64,000 bases of DNA from positions 20,949,348-21,013,347 of the forward strand of contig CM055095.1 of NCBI GenBank assembly GCA_029204225.1. Reading direction: 5' to 3'. The stretch is from Diphasiastrum complanatum. Lineage: Eukaryota > Streptophyta > Lycopodiopsida > Lycopodiales > Lycopodiaceae. The notes beneath the pieces are model-generated. The model searched no databases. It was not told the DNA's origin and worked only from the letters and a program-made list of their open reading frames with translations. Position numbers and translations under genes: made by a program. Below are positions 34,651-46,508 of the stretch, piece by piece; position 1 is the first letter of the stretch; each line of letters starts with the position of its first letter.

Positions 34651-34799
34651 CTATTTTAAATATGAACTATTTACAAGGTGCAATTAGGCCTTTACATAAA
34701 TTTAGGCACTATAGCACATTTACATATATAGAAATTGAAATTAATTACAATATATGACAAAACTTGGATAATGTGAGATCATGAGACTCCACAAAACAC

Positions 34800-35465
34800 A
34801 TCTGAAATCCATCCAAATCTCATCAAAGGCACCTTCGCCTTCATCGCTGCCTTCAGTATAAGGCACTTTTCGCCTTCTTCTCCTTTTTCGGCTTCTTCGC
34901 TGTCTTAAAACAAAGGGCGACTTCAGGATTTACACACCTTAAGTCTAAGGGCACTTTCAGGATTTGCATACCTTTGGTCTAACGGAAACCTTCGGGTTTT
35001 CCAAGTTTTCACGTTTTTCTACATTGGCAGACCGACGTCGCCAACTTATCACCAACCCTAAAAGGCTTGAGAAACAAATATCCTAAGGGCAGTTACCAGC
35101 TTTTGTACAGATGCAAAACATATGATAAGGCATGAGATATTTTCTCTCTCAGCACTTGTAAATATATATACTAGCTAAATCAAGCTATGTAAGTGTTAGT
35201 TGAAATTCTCTTTTAATCATAGTGATCTGTAGCCAACGTTATCATGCTCAGCAAGCTAAAGTTATTACTTTAAGCTATTGTACTCACTGTTGATATTAAT
35301 CAGAGTGCAATTTTTGTCTCACTATTGTGTCGTTTATCTGCACATTCTGTATAAATTCTTCTACTTGAATAATTCTGCTGCTAACTGTTGCGTTTCTGTT
35401 CCTACACACCACGCTCAATACTCGAGCTTCCACTGCCGCTCACGCCCACATGTGATTTTACAACA
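34800..35465 (+). mobile_element. 3' LTR, right part, of the 27-kb copia element
   Basis: About 35000-35465 is a close copy of 26900-27377, ending TTTTACAACA where the 5' LTR ends TTTTACGACA. No PBS follows, as expected for a 3' LTR. Confidence 0.65.
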
Positions 35466-35799
35466 TTAATAGCTCCACACCTCCACACGTCACAATATGT
35501 GTGAGTGGGTCCTGACAAGGTTATTAGTTACATTTCTTGCCCAGTTCAGAATAGGAGGTGTAACCAATAATCTCGAGTACTAGATTACCGTGTATCCAGG
35601 TCTAGGACTATGCCGAATCCTGTATACAGGACATGGAGGTAACAACATCCCCTTTCAAGGGGTATTGAAGTATTAATTACCACCGACCATCGCCCTCAGC
35701 TCTCCTTAGCAAGATTGTCGTAAGAGGGAGAAGACTGGATAGAAGAGACATGTTAGCATCTTCGTTTGATACTGGTGAACCTACTACAGCTAAGTGATT
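35466..35799. other. No gene seen
   Basis: Flank between the copia LTR end and a gag fragment, with no supported feature. Confidence 0.3.
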
Positions 35800-36104
35800 G
35801 AGTAGTTGTTTAAACAGTTAGATGATCAATAACTGAGGTTCCTTCACTCATCTTGAGCGACAGAAACTTCTTTCTCAAGAAGAGATGAGTCGATATATCT
35901 ATTGTTTCATATAGACCAGTAAGAATGCACCATGCCTCTTTGGAGCTGGAACAATTAGCTACATGAGCTATTTGTGAATCTTTCAAATTCAGAGATACAA
36001 TGGCAAGAGCTTTGCCATCCTTAGCTTCCCAAGCGGTCAGCATGTCAGATTCAACTTGCTTGGCTATTGAACTGTTGATATATCCCCAGAGTTCTTTTTT
36101 TGTG
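35800..36104 (-). pseudogene. Copia Gag fragment cut by a Ty3 LTR
   Basis: The minus-strand reading has KELWGYINSSIAKQ, then AWEAKDGKALAIVSLNLKDS and SSSKEAWCILTGLYE, a copia UBN2-type Gag core. It breaks off within 5 bp of the Ty3 LTR start at 36109, so the Ty3 element inserted into this gag. It aligns with the related gag at 43046-43309. Confidence 0.7.
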
Positions 36105-36108
36105 AGTA

Positions 36109-36805
36109 TGTTGGAGGGTTTGCGGATCCCAAGGCAACCCTAACCCTAGTTAATAAGTGAGAGGGATTTGGCACCTTGCATGTGTAAGTCCAACCCGATG
36201 ATCACATAGTTATTTGATTGATTAGTTAAAAGTCAATAAAAGGACTTTAAGCCTTTTTGCGAGACTTTTAATGTCGTAGGGCCTAAAGGTCAAGCTAGTG
36301 AATAAAGTTGGGTTTCCCTCCAATTTTGATGGTTCTCACACTTTCTTAAATTTGAATAAAAAGATAGGCAAGACTGGACCAATAGGATTCAGAGACTAGG
36401 GTCGTCCTCTCTACTATAAGAAGGGACCAACTCGAGTTGCTCCTCATGTTCATTTCCTCATTTCAATATAGCAGATTGCTTCTCTTTAGAAATGGATTGA
36501 TAAATGTCCTTGCTTTTCTTCTTCCCTTCTCCATCTCTCATGCTTTCTTTGTATTTTGCTAATTATTAGGTCTGAATCTTATTGGGATTGAGTGTTATTA
36601 TACTTTTTATGAGAGAGAAAGAGTAAGCTATCTTTGTAATGGATCTTAGTGTTAATGAGTAGGATTAATGGATATAGAGTTAGAACTAAAACTAAACTAT
36701 CGCTCTCATGGGAACGAACCTACACGTGACAACTAGCTCCGTCTCTATGATGCTAGATTGACTAGATCTTGGATTGAGGTTAGGCAAGGAAAGAAACCCA
36801 CTACA
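36109..36805 (+). mobile_element. 5' LTR of a Tat/Athila-like Ty3 element
   Basis: TGTTGGAGGG...CCCACTACA, 697 bp, with TG..CA ends and a PBS four bases after it. It contains a TATA-like CTCTACTATAAGAAGGG near 36412, in the element's transcription direction. A second copy begins at 62995. Confidence 0.85.
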
Positions 36806-36809
36806 ATTT

Positions 36810-36827
36810 TGGCGTCGATGCCAGGGA
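36810..36827 (+). other. Ty3 primer-binding site
   Basis: TGGCGTCGATGCCAGGGA, a slightly changed form of TGGCGCCGTTGCCGGGGA. The copy at 63658 is closer to the standard form. Confidence 0.8.
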
Positions 36828-38000
36828 GCTATGCCAATTTTTCATATTGCAGCATGATTGTTGGATGGTTAGCTTGCATTAGGCATCTTGTCATGGCATG
36901 AATAGTGTTAGATCTACATTTTAGGGTTAGTTTGGGATTGATTTGCTTGATTTGAGTGTATTTGCTTGTTTGAAATCTAATATGATTGTTAAAACAAAAA
37001 AGCTATTTAGATCACCAATCTTAAGATCCATTTGGATCTGAGATATCAGAGAAAATAACAAAAATCGGTCAAATCTGTCAGATTTGGTCAAAAAGAGGCA
37101 AAAAGTATCATCAGAGCTTAGAACTTTTTACCCTCTTTCAAGAAACCTTCGCCGAGTTGCAGACACCTTTGGTTTTGATCACAGAACCTTCAGTTTGAAG
37201 GGCGAAGATCAATTCCCAGCAGATTTTCAGAATTATCAGAAAAACCATCAAAAAACACTAAAAAATCATCAAAACCCTAAAAATACAAAAAAAGAACCTT
37301 CGCCCAATTCACTGTGCACAGGTGTGATTCAGATCTATCTAATGCCAGGTCGGCGAAGAATATACCAAAAATAGAAAGAGTTTCAGAGGATCAGTTGTCA
37401 TATTGCCATATTTTTGTCAAAAAAAGTCACTTTTTTGCAAAATTACCAGTATTACTCTTGATCCTTCGCCAAAACCTTCGCCGAGTTTTCACTTTTTGAG
37501 CTCGACAAAAATTCTTCTTGATCAGATCATAGAAAATCTTGAATTATACCCTGTTGTGGTGGTGGTGGTGGTTAGTGGAGAGGTCAGACTTCTTCTTGGC
37601 TGCTTCTCCTTCTCTGGCTCGTCGTTACTTATTTCCATCAGGTCCGCCAACCATTAGAAATTGTATGACAATTCAGAGAGTTTTTTTGTCCAAAATAGCA
37701 CTATTGAACCTTCGCCGAGCCAATCTTCGCCTATTGGACCTTCGCCAGACCTATTTTAAGTTTCTGATTTTTCAGATCAAGTCTGTGTCAAAATTTGGAT
37801 CAAATCTGATATATTTTGAATTGGATTTTGAGAGATTCATCATTTTTTGAGAAGTATCGATTGATCAAATCTCAAAAAAAAAAATTATGATATAGAATCA
37901 GATTCTTGAAAAATGGAATAGATCTAGTAGATCTGATCTGAGATAGTTGTGATTAAAAAAACTAGATTCAATCTCATTGTGTGCTTAATCTAAATTTGTA
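36828..38000 (+). mobile_element. Ty3 untranslated leader
   Basis: Leader between PBS and gag with no supported ORF. It contains six or so CCTTCGCC(G/A) units and a short (GGT)n run near 37557. The first 300 bp match 63654-64000. Confidence 0.6.
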
Positions 38001-39575
38001 AAGATAGCTGCCCCTGGAGGTGCTCCACAGGAAGTCAATCCAATTATTGTTAGAAGAGCACCCCATTTGGATCTACCGAAATATAATGGATTAACAGATC
38101 CAGTTAGATTTCTTCATATCTATGCTGAATCCTGTGAAGTTTATGGTGAGATTTATCCTCAAGATAAACTTAAGCTGTTTCCTATGGCCTTAACAGACGC
38201 AATACAAGATGGGTACTTTAACAGACGCAATACAAGATGGGTACTATAACCAAGACGAAACTGAGCGTGCAAGTTGGGAGGTTGTTAAGCGAGCCCTTAT
38301 CACACGGTTCAAACTGCAAAAGACCCTTTCCTACTTTTAAGTAGAATTAAAATGGGAAAGCAAGAAATGGTTTGAGATTACATTGAACAGGTGAAACGTC
38401 TTAGATCTGAATGCAAACCTGAGCTGATTAACGAAAATGCCATGATTATGTGGTTTTTGTCAGGTCTACCTAAACGGAGCAGACGTGAGTTGAAATGCCA
38501 TAATGAGTATGCACTCTTGCAAAATGCTATGGATGATGCAATTCGAGAGGAGGATGAAGATTCAGATGAGGAGCCAAATATCAGTATGTTGCCTTATACA
38601 GTAGGGCAAACTACTGCAACATCCACCACCATTGCATCAACGAATGCCAATGCTACTTCAAAAATGATGCTCAATGAGTTTGAGAAACTTGGGAAGAACC
38701 AACAGAAACAGATGGAAAAGTTGTAGTTGCAATTTGATGAGAAGATCAAAGCATTGGAAAATTTCCAAGGGGAAGCAAACAAGGAACCTGAAAAGCTTGC
38801 AAAGGCCTTTCCTACTAGGAAAAATGTATGGTGTTCTATTTGTACAGGAAATCACACAGTGAACAAGTGTCCTCAATTGAAAAAATGAATGGAACTCAGT
38901 GTTTGCCATCTGTGTAATTCACCTGATCATGAGACTGCTTTTTGCAACTTCAACCCTCGGATAATTCAACAACGGTATGTCCAGATGGGATATCGAGAAC
39001 CACAGTATGGAGGCAATCCAATAGTAAGACCACGACAATCTGCTCTTGGATACCCGGAACGTTTAGCTTTACCTGCCCCACCAAAGCACTCCGCTCCTCC
39101 TGCCAATTTGATGGAACCAGAACCTTACGAAAGTGTTGAGCAATGGAACTATGGTAATGATCAGGAAGGTGGATCTTCAGAACAGTATGCCATTTATGAT
39201 GTCGCTCAACAACAAGCTTCTAGAAATTGGACCAGAGCACCACTTGGATGCTTTGCATGTGGAGAAAATCATAGAGTTGTAGAATGTCCAAATAAAGAAA
39301 AATTTGTACCATTTTGTCGTGACTATGGTTATGAGCATTGCTATAAAGACTGTCCAACACGACCGAAGCCACCACCAGCTACAGCACCTGTAAATTCGAT
39401 AACAATCAATCAAAGACCAGTAGCTCAGAATAAACCAACTGCACCCTTGATGGTGGTCACCAGAGCACAGAAGCAAAAAGAACCTGTATTGGATCCAGTA
39501 CCTGCTGATTCTATACCATTGAACGATACACCAACAGCATCGGGAGTCTATCTAAATCTTAATGCAGAAAAATGA
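38000..39575 (+). pseudogene. Ty3 Gag, broken
   Basis: The frame starts near 38010 and includes HLDLPKYNGLTDPVRFLHIY. A 28-bp tandem duplication (38190-38245) shifts the frame. The Gag core resumes with ERASWEVVKRALITRF and, at 38391-38726, INENAMIMWFLSGLPKRSRR. After stops at 38726 and 38886, 38889-39575 carries Cys motifs: CSICTGNHTVNKC just before it, CHLCNSPDHETAFC, and CFACGENHRVVEC with a following CRDYGYEHCYKDC. It encodes the capsid/nucleocapsid part of a retrotransposon, with no chromodomain-lineage features. Confidence 0.8.
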
Positions 39576-39599
39576 AGATATCAAAATATGAGGTAGTGG

Positions 39600-40286
39600 A
39601 TTAAACATCTGCAAGAACAAGAGGAGCTTGAAACTGCTAAATCAACAGCTGAAATTCGGTCTTCACCATTGCAGCCTTCAAGAAATTTATGTACGGATAT
39701 GAATGATCAGTTACATAATCTTGAAAAACCCTTCAAGATGACTGAACCAGAAGCATCGCAAACAAAACTACTCATGAACATTTTGTCTAGTAAGATCAAT
39801 ATTTCATTGGGAGAGTTCCTGAAGCTGGTGACAAAAGCAAAAGAAGTCTTAGCACAAAAGTTAGCTCAAGAAGAACCAGAAGTCTATCAGGAGCTGCTTT
39901 TTTGTGCTAGATTTGAAGAATCTAACGAAGTACTCCATGTTGGAGCCGCTTGGGAAAGTGAACAAAAGAATATCACTCTACCGATATAGCATAGACAATT
40001 TCCTAAAGAAGTAGTCGTGATAGATGGCGGTTCAGGAGTTAACCTGATCTCTACAAAGCTATGTGCAAAATGGGGCCTTACAAAGATCAAACCTGCTACT
40101 TTTGCTATTAAGCTAGCTGATCAAACGATAGTTCGTCCACGAGGAATGGTGGAAGATATACATGTCAAGATTGCAGGAGTACAGTTCGTCATTACTTTGT
40201 AGTGATGGACTTACCAGAAGTGCCTAATGTTTACCGACATCCATGGTTACGAATTGCGCAAGTAAGACAGGATCAAGACAGTTATA
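39600..40286 (+). pseudogene. Ty3 aspartic protease region, broken
   Basis: 39669-39989 is a linker (SSKINISLGEFLKLV). After a TAG at 39987, the protease core has VVVIDGGSGVNLIS and CAKWGL, then IKLADQTIVRPRG. The DGGSGVN form is usual in Tat/Athila-type elements. A TAG at 40199 and a frameshift separate it from the RT frame. Confidence 0.75.
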
Positions 40287-42330
40287 TTGAAGGAAGACAT
40301 GATCACATGCTCGACGACAAAGAAACAAGCTAAGCAACATTATAATACGGTCCTGAAATGGGAAAATCCCCCTCAAAAGATTGATTCAAAGGAAGTGCCA
40401 CCTTTATTGGATAAAGGCACAGGAAAAGTTGAGGATGATTCTTCAAGTCAGATTTCTAGTAAGGCATCATCATCTAGGAAGTCTTCACCTTTGAAGAAAG
40501 ATTTATCATCTCGAAAGTCATCACCTCCAAGATCAATTCCTGCTAAGAAGGCTAAACGAAGATCCAAGACAAGTCCTTTTGAAAAAGAACAAGCAAACGT
40601 AGTCCAGCATGATATGCCCGAGCATTTTAAACGTTATACACTGGATGATGTGGTTATCATGTTACCTAAAGCACATCGTGAACCTGAAGAACACATGCCG
40701 GAATCTAAAGAAGTTTACGATGGCCTAGCTAAGATGCAGCCAATGAATCTTGCCGAGCCAGGAGAACCAGAAAAGATTGTACAAGTTGGATCACAACTTA
40801 CTCCTGAACAGTATCAAGCACTCCGCTTGTTACTTATTAAGTATCAAGATTGCTTTGCATGGACTTATCAAGATTTGAAGGGTATTCCGACATCAGTGAT
40901 TGAACATACCACACCTTTAGTACCTGATGCAGTTCCAAAGGTTACAAAGTTCTATCGCTGTAATTCTTATGTAGCGGATTTGATAAATAAAGAACTTCAG
41001 AGATTGCTTGACGCCGATTTTATTTATAAAATCGAGCATACTGAATGGATTTCACCGATTGTCATTGTTCCTAAGGAAAATGGGAAATTGAGGATCTGTG
41101 TGAACCTCAAAGCGTTGAACAAAGTGATGCGGAAGGATCACTTTCCGTTACCTTTTACTGAAAGCATTTTGGATCGCCTTGCTGGAGCGGAAGCTTATAG
41201 TTTTCTGGATGGATTTAGTGGTTACAACCAGGTTAAGATCGCACCTGTCGATCGCCACAAAATCGCTTTTGCAATAGAATGAGACACCTATGCTTACAAA
41301 GTAATGCCATTTGGACTATGTAATACACCAAGTTCATTCCAAGGAGTAATGCAATTTGCTTTTAAAAATTATCTGTAGAAATTCCTTGAGATTTACTTAG
41401 ACGACTTGGGAGTTCATAGTATAGATACAGACCACCTAGATCGATTAGAAAAAGTATTTGAAAGATGTCGCAAATATCAGATTTCTCTTAATTCAGAAAA
41501 ATGTCAGATATGGGTTTCCCACGAAGTTGTGCTTGGACATGTGATATCAAGACATGGTATTGCCACAGATTATTCTAAGATCAAAGTTATTGTGGAATTG
41601 CCACCGCCAGTAATGCGAACTAGGGAGTTTACGTGGAGTTTACGTGTTTATGGGTCATGCGAACTAGTATTGAATCTTTATTATCTTCTTTGCAGATTTA
41701 GCACAACCTATATACAAACTGACTATTGTTCCTATTTGGTCAGTAGAAGTGTTAGAAGCCTTTGAAAAATTAAAAAAAGCATTAACTCCAGCACCAATAC
41801 TGCGTTCTCCAGATTGGACCATAGAATTTCATGTTCATATGGATGCTTCAAAATACGCCATTATAATCAGATTTGGATGTCCAATCGAGATTGTCAGTGA
41901 CCGAGGTACACACTTTGTTAATCAAACAATAAAGTGTTTACTGGAAGATTTTTTTGTTATACACAGATTCAGTACTCCCTACTATCCCAGAGGGAATGGC
42001 CAAGCTGAATCTTCCAATAAGATTCTTTGCACCATTATGACAAAGACAGTTGAAGTGAGTCGGTCTGATTGGGAACATAAACTGTATGCAGCATTATGGG
42101 CATTCAGAACCACTTACAAAAATAGTACAAATCAAACACCTTTCAACTGGTTTATGGTCAAGATGTTGTCATGTCGATTGAATCTTTAATCCTATCTTTA
42201 CGCATAGCGGCCACCGAACGATTAAATGATGATACGTCTTTACAACTCCGTCATGAAGCGTTGCACAAATTATGTGAAACTCGATTGATGGCAATTCATG
42301 CCTTAGTAGTAGAGGGGGTCATGTGTTGTG
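40287..42330 (+). pseudogene. Ty3 RT joined to integrase, RNase H mostly deleted
   Basis: A Ser/Lys-rich linker leads into RT from about residue 210 of the first open frame (WISPIVIVPKENGKLR, FPLPFTESILDRLAGAE, FSGYNQVKIAPVDRHKI). A TGA at 41281 replaces an expected Trp, then KVMPFGLCNTPSSF and, past a TAG, IYLDDLGVHS. The RNase H start (FHVHMDASKYAI) is followed within a few residues by integrase (FGCPIEIVSDRGTHFVNQ, YYPRGNGQAESSNK, LWAFRTTYKNSTNQTP), then SLRIAATERLNDD to about 42320. So the RNase H body, the zinc-binding domain and the first integrase catalytic Asp are missing. Confidence 0.8.
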
Positions 42331-42454
42331 TTGCTTTGGAGTCCAAGTACCAGGAATCGATATCCTGTAGATTTTTGACCTTGGTCAAGAAGTCAGCTTC
42401 ATTTTTCTCTTCATGCTTGGATCACGAGTAGCTGGTTGAGGCAGCATTTGCTTG

Positions 42455-43309
42455 TTATTGGGACTGCATCTTCTTTTCATTGTTGTACTTGAGTGTTTTG
42501 CAGTCCTTGATGAGATGACCAATCCTCTTACAATATTTGTAGAACAGCTTCTGCTTTGGCTGAAATGATGAAGAAGAATTCAAATTCGACCCTGAGCCAG
42601 AATCTAACCCTGAATTAAAATTTAACCCAGAGTCAAAATTAGACCTAGACTGCATGTTGCTCTTTCTGTCAGGAAAATCTAACTTTGGAGATATGTTGGA
42701 TATGAACTTTTGATTTTGGTTTGTGTATAGCGCTTGAGGATCTGATTCTAAGCCTAAAGACGATGCATTTCTTCTGATCTCCTCTTGTAACAACATTGAA
42801 ATAGCTCTTGATAGAGTAACTTGCTACTGGGTCGAAATAGCCATGACCCATGCTTCATAGGCTTCAAGGAGACTTGGTAAAAGAGTCATTACTGCATCTG
42901 AATCTTCAATGTTCGATCCTGTTGCAGTCATTTGCTCCATGAGATTTTTGAATCTGTTGAGATGACTGGAAATGGTGTTTAGACATTCTGAGTGATGTAG
43001 TTTGAAAGTGACATCTCTGATGTCATAGAGAGTTGGTAGGATGTCTCAAGCATCCTTAGCAGTCTGTGTAGATCGGGTATGACTGATTTGGGAGTCTCCG
43101 ATACTCAGAGTGATTAAGGCAAAAGCCTTGCCATCTCGTTGCCTCCATTTAGTGATGCTAGCTGCATCAACGTCTGACTTGATTTCAGTACCATCAACTA
43201 AGTCCCACAGTTCATTGGCTAATAGAACAACCTTCATCTTGAACTTCCAAAAATGGTAGTTCTCTCCATCGAGCTTGTCAATCAGAGAAGAACTAGAATT
43301 AGAATACAT
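42455..43309 (-). pseudogene. Copia Gag of the 27-kb element's family
   Basis: ATG at 43309 gives MYSNSSSSLIDKLDGENYHF, matching the start at 27521, then FKMKVVLLANELWDLVDG. A TGA at 43046 (Trp expected) and a TAG near 42836 interrupt the frame, which continues with AISMLLQEEIRRN and a Ser/Asn-rich tail. The zinc knuckle reads YKYCKRIGHLIKDC: its first Cys is Tyr, so metal binding would be lost even without the stops. It lies antiparallel to the flanking Ty3 material and directly abuts the end of its integrase, so it is probably a nested insertion. Confidence 0.8.
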
Positions 43310-43407
43310 TCTGGTATAGTTCGATATCGTTGGTAAACAACACTACTGGAATACCTTGTTGAAACAAGATTGAATCTGCAATGGAAATGTAGATTACTGA
43401 GCCACTT

Positions 43408-43542
43408 GCTCTGATACCATATCGTAAATCTACAGGATCAGAGAGTTTAGCTCTGATACCATGCAGAAAATCGGTGGATTCAGAGATGATCGACTGGTTT
43501 CAGATTAGTAGAAATCTGATAGAGACATATTCTCTAATACCA
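43408..43542 (-). repeat. Two, perhaps three, copies of the copia primer-binding site
   Basis: On the minus strand TGGTATCAGAGC occurs at 43419-43408 and 43461-43450, and TGGTATTAGAGA at 43542-43531. The one at 43408 is next to the gag leader. Confidence 0.8.
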
Positions 43543-43559
43543 AGTTGGGAATCAGTGAA

Positions 43560-43990
43560 AATGTGGCACAGTGGAAGTGGATCAGGTGGTGTAGTCGATC
43601 GGAAGTGCAACAATTACCAGCAAAGCAAGTTCAAGATGAATCGAATAAAAAAAAATGCACAATAGAATAGATCATGTAGACAAAACTTGCACTCTGATAA
43701 TTATCAAAATGTGAGTACAAGAGCTTGAAGATGGGCACAAATTAGTAGGCGGAAGAACCAGTCTTCAGTATATACACTGGGTAGACTCGGATTTTCCAAG
43801 GTCGAAAAAATTCGATCTGATCCGATACAGGGTTGAAGATGCTTGGATAAATTAGACCCGATCTAATCCAGGGTTGAAGACATCTGAATAGCTTTCGCCT
43901 CAATCCGATTCGATCCAGGGTCAAAAAATCTCTCTTTGATGGGATTAACATTGGGTCAAAAAAGGCTTGGGTCGGAAATATTTGATCCTG
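43560..43990 (-). mobile_element. LTR-like flank of the minus-strand copia gag
   Basis: Position outside the PBS cluster suggests LTR remnant. It contains three imperfect GATCCAGGGTTGAAGA-type repeats between about 43820 and 43930. No sequence match to the 27-kb LTR was noticed. Confidence 0.3.
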
Positions 43991-44375
43991 AATTTTTCAG
44001 TACTTTGTAAGAAAATTCGAGCCTTCTTCTTCCTTCATTTTTTTGTTGTAGTTTCAGAATAAGTATAAACAGGTTTTTCAGGATGCTCATTACCTAATAA
44101 AATTGAGCTTGAGCATAGAATTTTAACAAAATTAGCACCTTATACTTCTTTTGTACAAATTTGTCAAGATTCCACCCTTATGGAAGCAAAAATCTCAATG
44201 GAGGAGATGGATCATCCCTATTCTATTGCTGCATCATCGAATGGGGCATCAGAGAAACCAGAATCCACAATGCTAGCCAATCATGCAAGAGAGGATGACA
44301 TGGCCTCACAGTAGAGTCAAGAGGTAGAACCAAGACCAGGAAAAAGATAACCAACATGAGCCTAGGGCTTGCAGA

Positions 44376-44651
44376 ATGAAAATTCTTCAATTGGACCAGT
44401 GTGGATATTGCTATGGAGATCATGCACACACTGAATGTCCGGTACGAAACCCTCGGTTGAAAAATCAAGGGTATAACGCAGACCATAAGGTTGGAGGTCA
44501 GAATAAAGAAAGGTCAAAATTGATGACAAGCCAACAAAAGAATCACATTAGAGGACTTCCAAGCACCAAAAGGACTGTTTGTCAAGATGTTTTTATTGAC
44601 TATTCAACTATTCAATGTACATGTGGCCCAATAAAGTTTTTACACCTGTGA
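44376..44651 (+). pseudogene. Small CCHC-like reading frame
   Basis: 91 codons with CGYCYGDHAHTEC near residue 10, a C-x2-C-x3-H-x4-C zinc-knuckle-like motif, then a basic Gln/Lys-rich stretch. It resembles a nucleocapsid fragment. A protein identity could not be assigned. Confidence 0.4.
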
Positions 44652-44969
44652 AAGAACGTAACGTTGTTTGTCGGTTCGAAAAAATTTGGAGTTTTTCGGT
44701 AATATTTTGAACATTTTGAAACTCCTGCTAGGCAGGGTCTGGAGTTGTGATTTGACAATACTTGCTGCCCACAAGACTCCTAACTGCCCGACTCTTAAAA
44801 CTTATGGTTAGTAGTAATATATTTTGAGCAAAGCATACCTAAACAAAATTACATGTTTTAAAGAGGGCCAACCTACAAGAAGCTACAAAATATCATCTAC
44901 AACAACATCAGCCATTAAACTACAGACGAGTAGAGCAACAATAGATTTTCTAGAAATTTTTTATATTTT

Positions 44970-45645
44970 TATAGAATCATAATCAAGATGTGATCATTCC
45001 AATGTATTCTACACGAAGAGTAGATCATTTTTGTTTTTTACCTCATCTCCATCCAAGTGCAAATAAGAAAGTTATGGCTAATCAAAGATTTTGATGATGT
45101 GGCATATCGCCATGACGCGAGAATAGACCAGTTTTCTTTACCAAAATGCAGATTCTCGCATGGTGGAGATATTCCAATGGATTCTACATGAAGAGTAGAT
45201 CATGTTTGCTTTTTACTTCATCTCAATCCGAGTTCAAATAAGAAAGTTATGGCTAATCAAAGATTCTGATGCTGTGGCATATCGCCATGACGCGAGAATA
45301 GACAAGTTTTTTTACCAGAATGTAGATCCTCGCGTGGTGGAGATATTCCACATAATCAAATAATATAAATGCCACATCATCAAATGCTTATCTGGTACTA
45401 TAAATCTTTGATCTACCATTACTTTCTTATATGAACTCTGATAGAGATGAGGTCGCATATTGCCATGACGCGAGAATGGACAAGTTTTTCTTACTAGAAT
45501 GTAGATCCTTGCGTGGTGGAGATATTCCACATAATCAAGTGTCGCGTCATCAAAAGCTTATCTTGTACTATAAATCTTTGATCTACCATAACTTTCTTAT
45601 CTGAACTCTGATAGAGATGAGGCCAAAAGCAGAATTGATCTACTC
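44970..45645. repeat. Tandem repeats of about 170 bp with inverted half-units
   Basis: Units start at about 45108, 45278 and 45453 with GCATAT(C/T)GCCATGACGCGAGA and share TAGATCCT(C/T)GCGTGGTGGAG. A partial unit precedes them from about 44985. In the partial unit and unit 1 the second half carries AATAAGAAAGTTATGG; in units 2 and 3 the same sequence is inverted (ACTTTCTTAT, TCTTTGATCTACCAT). Confidence 0.75.
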
Positions 45646-46508
45646 TTTGCATAGAATATGATGGAATGTTCGTATCTTGATTATGATTCTATAAAAATCA
45701 AGAGCTTGCATTTTCATTTCATAATTGACCTCTTTTTAATTTGCATTTTCAAATTTGAAAAAACATAAAAGCAAAATTCAGACCCAACTTCAAGTTCTCC
45801 CTTATTTTAATAGTTTAAGGGAAGAGGATTTGAACTCTACAAGGTTAAGCCTTGTCTTCCAAACCCTTAATCCTACACAAAGGAGTGGTTAATCTAATAA
45901 CAGAGGGAACATCTTACTCAACCAAGAAGCTGGAAACATCAATACATTATCTACAACAATATTAACTATTAATCTAAGGGAGAGCAGAATAACAATAAAC
46001 CTAAACATTGCGAAAAGCAATCACAGCACCTACAAGAACAAGACATATAGCATCAATAAAAAGTTGCAAAAGGAGCCCACATTGCTAAAACTTCCTTACA
46101 AAGCTCCTCAAAGTCATTCTCAGGATGACTCACAAGTATTCGACAAGCTGACATGCAAATTAGTGTGACAACATGACTGGAGAAATCTAAAAGGCTAGAG
46201 GTTCTATTTATGTAAAACTTTGATCCTTTACACATGAAATTTTGGAGAGAAGTTTCTCCCGCTTGTGGTGTGTGCTTTGTTTCTTGGCAACGTGCTTTGT
46301 TTCATGCGCACTATTAATATACTTCAAAAAATGAGCCAGCCACACAACTTAGATGGGGGGCAGCACCGGAAACTAAGAAAACGAAAAAAGAATTCCGGTC
46401 ATTTTATCATTCTCTCTCTAACATTCTCTTACTAAGGCACGATTTCTTATATGGCCATTTTAGAATCAAAAACTCCTCTAATGTTCAACGGATGTCAAGA
46501 GTTCTGTC
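45646..46508. other. No gene seen
   Basis: AT-rich sequence without a supported ORF or recognisable repeat. Confidence 0.3.
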
